Origin: Planctomycetota bacterium
GTDB taxonomy: Bacteria; Planctomycetota; UBA1135; JADKAF01
Reading direction: 5' to 3'
DNA: 64,000 bases
NCBI GenBank assembly: GCA_016719295.1
Contig: JADKAF010000001.1
Location: 2,728,001 to 2,792,000 of the forward strand
A program made the position numbers and the translations under genes. The notes beneath the pieces are model-generated. The model ran no database searches. It saw only the letters and a program-made list of their open reading frames with translations, and had not been told where the DNA came from. The number at the start of each line of letters is the position of its first letter. The stretch's first letter is position 1. This document shows, piece by piece, positions 59,810-64,000 of this stretch.

Positions 59810-61309
59810 GTGAGCAACGATCGACGTGATCCGAGCCCGCTGCACCCGAGTCGGCGCGAGCTCTTGCAGCAGCTCGGCGGCGGCCTCGGCGGCATCGCAC
59901 TCGCGTCCTTGCTGCAGCGCGACGCGCGAAGTGTCACGCGCGGGACGCAGGAGAGCGATCCACGCGCGGCGCTGCATCGCGCGCGTACGCACGCTCCACG
60001 CGCGCAACGCGTGATCCAGCTCTTCATGGCCGGCGGTGCGAGCCACCTCGACCTCTGGGACTGGAAGCCGGAGCTCGTGCGCTTGCACGGCCAGCCCAGC
60101 GACTTCGGCGAAGCCGTCGAGACCTTCCAGGATGGACTCGGGCCTTGGCTGAAGCCGATCTGGGAGTTCCGCCCCCACGGCCGCTGCGGGAAGCTCCTCG
60201 GCGAGCCGGTCGCTCCGCTCGGCGCGCACGTCGACGACATCGCGTTCGTGCACGACATGGTCAGCGCCTCGGGCGTCCACTCGCAGGCGACCTTGCTCGC
60301 GACCACCGGCTTCACGCAGCCGGGCTTCCCGGGCGCGGGTGCGTGGGTGAGCTATGGTCTCGGCTCCGCGAACGAAGAGCTGCCGACCTTCGTCGTTCTG
60401 CCCGACCATCGCGGCCACCCGAGCAACGGGGTCAAGAACTGGGACGCCGCGTTCCTCCCCGGCCAACACGCCGCGACCGCGATCTATCCCGGCACGGCGA
60501 CGCCGATCGCGCACCTGAAGGCCGCGCGCGCGACGCCGGAAGAACGCGAGCGAGCGACGCACGAGCTCCTGCGCGAGATGAATCGAGCGCACGCTTCGAC
60601 CCGTCCCGACGACGCGCGCCTCGACGCCCGCATCGCGAGCTACGAGCTCGCGGCGCGACTCCAGCTCGCCGCCCCCGACGCTCTCGACGTACGCGACGAG
60701 CCCGAGCACGTGCTGCGCCTCTACGGACTCGAGCGCGGCCCCGAGCTCTGGGAGAGCGAGATCAACGCCGCCGAGGAGAGCTACGTCTTCGCGCTGAAGT
60801 GCCTCGTCGCGCGGCGCTTGATCGAGCGCGGCGTCCGCTTCGTGCAGATCTGGAGCGGCAACGACAACTCCTTCCCGCGCCGCAACTGGGACTCGCACGA
60901 GGACCTCCGGCGCGACCACGGCCCGCTCGCGCGCGGCATGGCGCGCGGCGCCGCCGCACTGATCACCGACTTGAAGTGCCGCGGCCTGCTCGAGGACACC
61001 GTCGTGCACTGGACGACGGAGTTCGGCCGCATGCCGAGCTCGCAGGGCGGCAAGGGCCGCGACCACAACCCCTTCGTCTTCACGAACTGGCTGTGCGGCG
61101 GCGGCATCCGCGGCGGCGTCAGCGTCGGCGAGAGCGACGAGCTCGGCTACAAGCCGCGGGATCGGAAGGGCACGCAGGCCTACGATATCCACGCCACGCT
61201 GCTGCACTTGCTCGGCCTCGATCACGAGCAGCTCACCTGGCGCCGCGACGGGATCGATCGGCGGCTCACCGATGTGCATGGGCACGTGATCGAGGGCTTG
61301 CTCGCCTGA
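59810..61309 (+). CDS. DUF1501 family protein
   Basis: The 499-residue protein begins with a twin-arginine-like leader (SRRELLQQLGGGLGGIALAS), as in most DUF1501 members, suggesting export in folded form. The domain that follows has an alkaline-phosphatase-superfamily look, with LFMAGGASHLDLWDWKP, then VQIWSGND, and the metal-site-like TTEFGRMPSSQGGKGRDHNP. The catalytic function is unknown for the family. The GTG at 59810 starts 10 bp after the DUF1553 stop, so they are one operon. Confidence 0.93.
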   Translation: MSNDRRDPSPLHPSRRELLQQLGGGLGGIALASLLQRDARSVTRGTQESDPRAALHRARTHAPRAQRVIQLFMAGGASHLDLWDWKPELVRLHGQPSDFGEAVETFQDGLGPWLKPIWEFRPHGRCGKLLGEPVAPLGAHVDDIAFVHDMVSASGVHSQATLLATTGFTQPGFPGAGAWVSYGLGSANEELPTFVVLPDHRGHPSNGVKNWDAAFLPGQHAATAIYPGTATPIAHLKAARATPEERERATHELLREMNRAHASTRPDDARLDARIASYELAARLQLAAPDALDVRDEPEHVLRLYGLERGPELWESEINAAEESYVFALKCLVARRLIERGVRFVQIWSGNDNSFPRRNWDSHEDLRRDHGPLARGMARGAAALITDLKCRGLLEDTVVHWTTEFGRMPSSQGGKGRDHNPFVFTNWLCGGGIRGGVSVGESDELGYKPRDRKGTQAYDIHATLLHLLGLDHEQLTWRRDGIDRRLTDVHGHVIEGLLA

Positions 61310-61381
61310 GGCTCGAGGGAGCCGGGGGAATCGTTCCGGGGGTCTGAACCGATCCTCTCGCCGCGGCGTTCGCGGGTCGCC

Positions 61382-62407
61382 ATGACCCAGCCGACGATCC
61401 TCCTCCTCGCGTTCCTCGCTCTTCTGAGCTCGACGGTCTGGGCGCAGCAAGACCAGGACAGCGAGGTTCCGACGGAAGAGAGCCTCGAGATCCCGAGGCG
61501 CCACGTCGACCCAGAGGTCCGCCTCGCGCTGGATTGGCTCCGGCGCCATCAGAGACCCGACGGGCTCTGGTCGACGAGCGAAGAGGCCCTGTGTGGCGAC
61601 GCGATGTGCGCTTTCGGCACCTCCCAGCGGAGCGCGCTGGAGCTGAGCGCCCTCGCCACCTTGGCGATCCTCTCGGACCACTCCCGGCGCGAAGTCCCGT
61701 ATCGCCGCATGGTGCGGCGCGCGTCGCTCGGCTTGCTGCGACAGCTCGAGACCGATCCTGCGCCGTTCGAACGCGGCGACCGCGCGGGCCACTTCTTCGC
61801 CCTGCTGGCCCTGCTGGAATTCGCGGAGCTCGAGAACCCAACGGAGCTTCGAGAGAGGCTGGAGCCCTTGCTCGCGGCGATCGACCGTCAGCGAGTGGAA
61901 ACGACCCTCACGGCCGAGGAGCTCTACGCCTGGATCAGCTTCCGGCACCTCCGCGAGATGTTTCGCCCGCAAGAACGCCGACCTTGGGACCTCGACGAGG
62001 TCCTCGCCGCGGAGCGCCTCTTCGCCGCGGCTCCCGACGATCCCGATCTGCTGGCGCTCGTCGCGTTGACGCGCATCTTCGCCGGAGAGAGTCCCAGGAG
62101 CTCGCCCCGCCTCGAGGCTCTCGCGGATGAGATCGGGGATGAGCGCTGCCCGCGGCTCGAGCAGGATCCACCCCCGACCCTCGGCGCCGCACTGCTGCGA
62201 GGCGAAGTCGCGTTCCAGCTCGGAGGACCCGCCTTCGGCGCCTGGCAGAGAGCTCGACAGCTCCCCTTGCGCGAGAGCCAGACGCTCGAGGGCTGCGGGC
62301 GCGGCGCCTGGATGCTAGGTCTCGGCAGCGACGAAGAGTTTCTTCACCCGCTCGAGAGCACGGTGTTCGCGCTGCTGATCCTGAAGGTCCGCTTCTGCAC
62401 CTGCTGA
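61382..62407 (+). CDS. Secreted alpha/alpha-toroid (prenyltransferase/squalene-cyclase-like) protein
   Basis: The 341-residue protein has a signal peptide (LLLAFLALLSSTVWAQ). It shows a repeat signature of toroid proteins (ALDWLRRHQRPDGLWS, CGDAMCAFGTSQRSALELSA), with further helices to the end (RGAWMLGLGSDEEFLHPLE, TVFALLILK). No catalytic DxDD or QW-type active site was found, so it is probably not a cyclase. Planctomycetes have many secreted proteins of this fold with no known role. It follows DUF1501 by 72 bp and converges on the triosephosphate isomerase gene. Confidence 0.8.
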   Translation: MTQPTILLLAFLALLSSTVWAQQDQDSEVPTEESLEIPRRHVDPEVRLALDWLRRHQRPDGLWSTSEEALCGDAMCAFGTSQRSALELSALATLAILSDHSRREVPYRRMVRRASLGLLRQLETDPAPFERGDRAGHFFALLALLEFAELENPTELRERLEPLLAAIDRQRVETTLTAEELYAWISFRHLREMFRPQERRPWDLDEVLAAERLFAAAPDDPDLLALVALTRIFAGESPRSSPRLEALADEIGDERCPRLEQDPPPTLGAALLRGEVAFQLGGPAFGAWQRARQLPLRESQTLEGCGRGAWMLGLGSDEEFLHPLESTVFALLILKVRFCTC

Positions 62408-62426
62408 GGTCGGGCCGCGCGCAGAC

Positions 62427-63188
62427 TCAGCGCCGCGCCGCGTCGAGGATCGCGCGCAAGCTCTCGATCTTCAGGCTCGCGCCGCCGACGAGCGCGCCGT
62501 CGATGCCCGGCACCGCGAGCAGCTCCGCCGCGTTCGCCGCACTCACGCTGCCGCCGTATTGGATGCGCAGCGCCTCCGCCGTCGCGGCGTCGACCATCTT
62601 CCCGACCAGCGCGCGGAGGAAGGTGTGCACCTCGCCCGCTTGCGCAGGCGTGGCGTTGCGGCCCGTGCCGATCGCCCACACCGGCTCGTAGGCGATCGCA
62701 ACGCGCGTCCAGTCGGTGCGCGGGAGCGCGCCGAGGCCTAAGCGTAGCTGGGTCTCGACGACCGCTTCGGTGCGGCCGGCCTCGCGCTCGGCGAGGGTCT
62801 CGCCGACGCAGAAGACGAGCTCCAGCCCGCCGTCGAGCACGGCCTTCGCCTTCTTCGCGAGGAAGGCATCGGCTTCGCCGAACAGCGCGCGGCGCTCGGA
62901 GTGGCCGACCAGCGCGGACGCAGCTCCGACGTCCTTCGCCATCGCGACGGAGATCTCGCCGGTGTAGGCGCCGGACGCCATGTCGTGCACGTTCTGCACG
63001 CCGACCTTCACCGGGGAGCCGGCGAGGACCTCGGCCACCGCGGCGACGTAGACCGCGGGGGCGAAGAGCGCGCAGTCGTAGGGCGCCTGCGCGCCGACGT
63101 GCTCACGCACGGCGCGAGCGAGAGCTACCGCGCTCGCGCGATCGAGGTTCATCTTCCAGTTGCCGGCGACGTACGGTCTGCGGGTCAT
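62427..63188 (-). CDS. tpiA: Triosephosphate isomerase
   Basis: The 253-residue enzyme interconverts dihydroxyacetone phosphate and glyceraldehyde 3-phosphate in glycolysis. All landmarks are present: catalytic Lys in GNWKMN, His in VGHSERR, Glu in YEPVWAIGTG, and the phosphate loops IQYGGSV and GALVGGASL. The length matches the family. The start at 63188 is set by MTRRPYVAGNWK; the frame upstream to 63410 is not conserved. It diverges from a membrane glycosyltransferase gene across 64 bp. Confidence 0.97.
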   Translation of the reverse strand: MTRRPYVAGNWKMNLDRASAVALARAVREHVGAQAPYDCALFAPAVYVAAVAEVLAGSPVKVGVQNVHDMASGAYTGEISVAMAKDVGAASALVGHSERRALFGEADAFLAKKAKAVLDGGLELVFCVGETLAEREAGRTEAVVETQLRLGLGALPRTDWTRVAIAYEPVWAIGTGRNATPAQAGEVHTFLRALVGKMVDAATAEALRIQYGGSVSAANAAELLAVPGIDGALVGGASLKIESLRAILDAARR

Positions 63189-63215
63189 GCGAGGGATCTC
63201 CGAGTGCGCGCGCAT

Positions 63216-63223
63216 GGTATACC
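63216..63223. promoter_or_regulatory. Putative shared, palindromic -10 element (ggtatacc)
   Basis: The sequence ggtatacc reads TATACC on both strands and sits midway in the 64-bp gap between tpiA and the divergent glycosyltransferase, about 30 bp from each start. It could serve as a common -10 box for both genes. Confidence 0.4.
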
Positions 63224-63252
63224 TTCGCGGCCGCCGTTCCACGTCTCGACCC

Positions 63253-64000
63253 ATGAGCTCTTGCGCTGCCGCCCCCCTCGATGCGCGCCGCTGGGACGCG
63301 CTGGCCCTCGTCGCGATCGCGCTGGGAATCCTGCTGCGCACGCGCGGGATCGGCAGCGAGGCGCTGTGGTTCGACGAGGTGATGAGCGTCGAGCACTTGG
63401 CCGGGAGCACCTGGCAGGACGTGAAAGGCGTCCTGACACGCGTCGATCCGCCGCTCTACTACGCGTTCCTCTGGGCGTGGATCCCGCTCGCCGGCACGAG
63501 CGAGCTCGCGCTGCGCCTGCCTTCGCTCCTCTGCGGCGTCGCGGCGCTCGTGCTGATCTGGCGCTGCGGTAGAGCGTGGTTCTCGCCCGCGGTGGGCGCG
63601 GCCGCGGCGGCGCTCCTCGCCGCGAACCCGCTCGCGATCCTCTACGCGCAGGAAGCGCGCTTCTACGAGCCGCTGCTCCTCTGCGGCCTCGCCGCGTGCG
63701 CGGCGTGGGATCGCCTGCTGCTGCAGGACGGCGGCAAGCGGGAGCTCCGGCTCTACGCGCTCGCTGCCGCGGCGCTCTTCTATCTGCACTTCATGGGCGT
63801 GCTGCTCGTCGCCGCGCACGCGCTCTTCCTCGTCCTCGGCGGGCCCTCGCGCGAGGCGCGGCGGCGCGGGCTCCGCGCGCTGGTGGCGGCCGCGCTCCTG
63901 ATCGGCCCTTACCTGCTGGGCGCCCTCTATCTGTACCTCGGCGAGCGCGCGGGTCATCGCGAATGGATCCAGCGCAGCGGGGGAACCCCGGCGACCTCGC
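63253..64000 (+). CDS. Membrane glycosyltransferase, family 39/ArnT-like (cut by window edge)
   Basis: The frame is open from ATG 63253 to the window end (about 249 residues). It starts with a helix (ALALVAIALGILL), followed by the first-loop acidic motif WFDEVMS, expected to bind a lipid-phosphate sugar donor. DPPLYYAFLWAW, RLPSLLCG and AQEARFYEPLL follow, which are the usual segments of dolichyl-phosphate-mannosyltransferase-like (GT39/GT83) proteins. At least six membrane helices are visible. The rest of the gene lies outside. Confidence 0.85.
   Translation, partial: MSSCAAAPLDARRWDALALVAIALGILLRTRGIGSEALWFDEVMSVEHLAGSTWQDVKGVLTRVDPPLYYAFLWAWIPLAGTSELALRLPSLLCGVAALVLIWRCGRAWFSPAVGAAAAALLAANPLAILYAQEARFYEPLLLCGLAACAAWDRLLLQDGGKRELRLYALAAAALFYLHFMGVLLVAAHALFLVLGGPSREARRRGLRALVAAALLIGPYLLGALYLYLGERAGHREWIQRSGGTPATS

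Noticed and set aside
61382..62407. Squalene-hopene cyclase
   Set aside because: Only toroid repeats are present; length, signal peptide and absence of the catalytic acidic motif speak against a cyclase.

Overview
The window is about 70% G+C and densely coded on both strands. It has no rRNA, tRNA, CRISPR array, phage or plasmid genes that I can see. The gene content points to a planctomycete: a paired DUF1549/DUF1553 and DUF1501 operon, an ECF sigma factor coupled to a FecR-type regulator, VIT/VWA proteins, a large Bat-type (MoxR/DUF58/VWA) operon, many very long secreted proteins, and a recurring C-terminal domain on secreted proteins. This assignment is inferred from families; no marker gene was compared.

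Layout. 1-3.3 kb: the tail of an unidentified zinc-ribbon protein converges on a lipoprotein that fuses HEAT repeats, a cyclophilin and a glycerophosphodiester phosphodiesterase. 3.3-13.7 kb: a TrmL-type tRNA methyltransferase, then an ECF sigma factor, a FecR domain joined in frame to a VIT/VWA protein, and a long helical-repeat region broken by an apparent frameshift near 10.18 kb. 13.7-16.5 kb: a PQQ-like propeller protein convergent with a secreted alpha/beta hydrolase. 16.6-26.1 kb (minus strand): a seven-gene Bat operon (moxR, DUF58, membrane protein, two VWA proteins, small helical protein, 1247-residue membrane protein), mostly joined by short overlaps. 26.2-31.8 kb: a DinB-like protein, a decayed gene fragment, a secreted DnaJ-type zinc-finger protein translationally coupled to a protease with three trypsin folds, and an IPT/TIG protein.

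32-44.3 kb is a surface-glycan locus: three glycosyltransferases, a Wzx-like flippase, a NodB deacetylase, a GNAT-type protein and two radical SAM enzymes. A RAYT-type transposase flanked by 172-bp inverted repeats sits in its middle, and a MITE-like element lies near its right end. 44.3-50.6 kb holds a small conserved protein, two large secreted proteins of unknown function, a fused esterase/SGNH hydrolase and a gene remnant. 50.6-57.2 kb holds a YdeP-like molybdopterin oxidoreductase, an S9 peptidase and a LemA pair. 57.3-64 kb holds the DUF1549/DUF1553-DUF1501 pair, a secreted toroid protein, triosephosphate isomerase and the start of a membrane glycosyltransferase.

The main theme in the non-coding DNA is palindromic repeats. 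There are a dispersed 29-nt hairpin core (three copies), elements carrying GGTGCC/GGCACC or GGGGTC/GACCCC palindromes, and the long arms flanking the RAYT gene. The strongest candidates for something undescribed are the RAYT element with its long arms, the secreted zinc-finger/triple-trypsin pair, and several unusual domain fusions.
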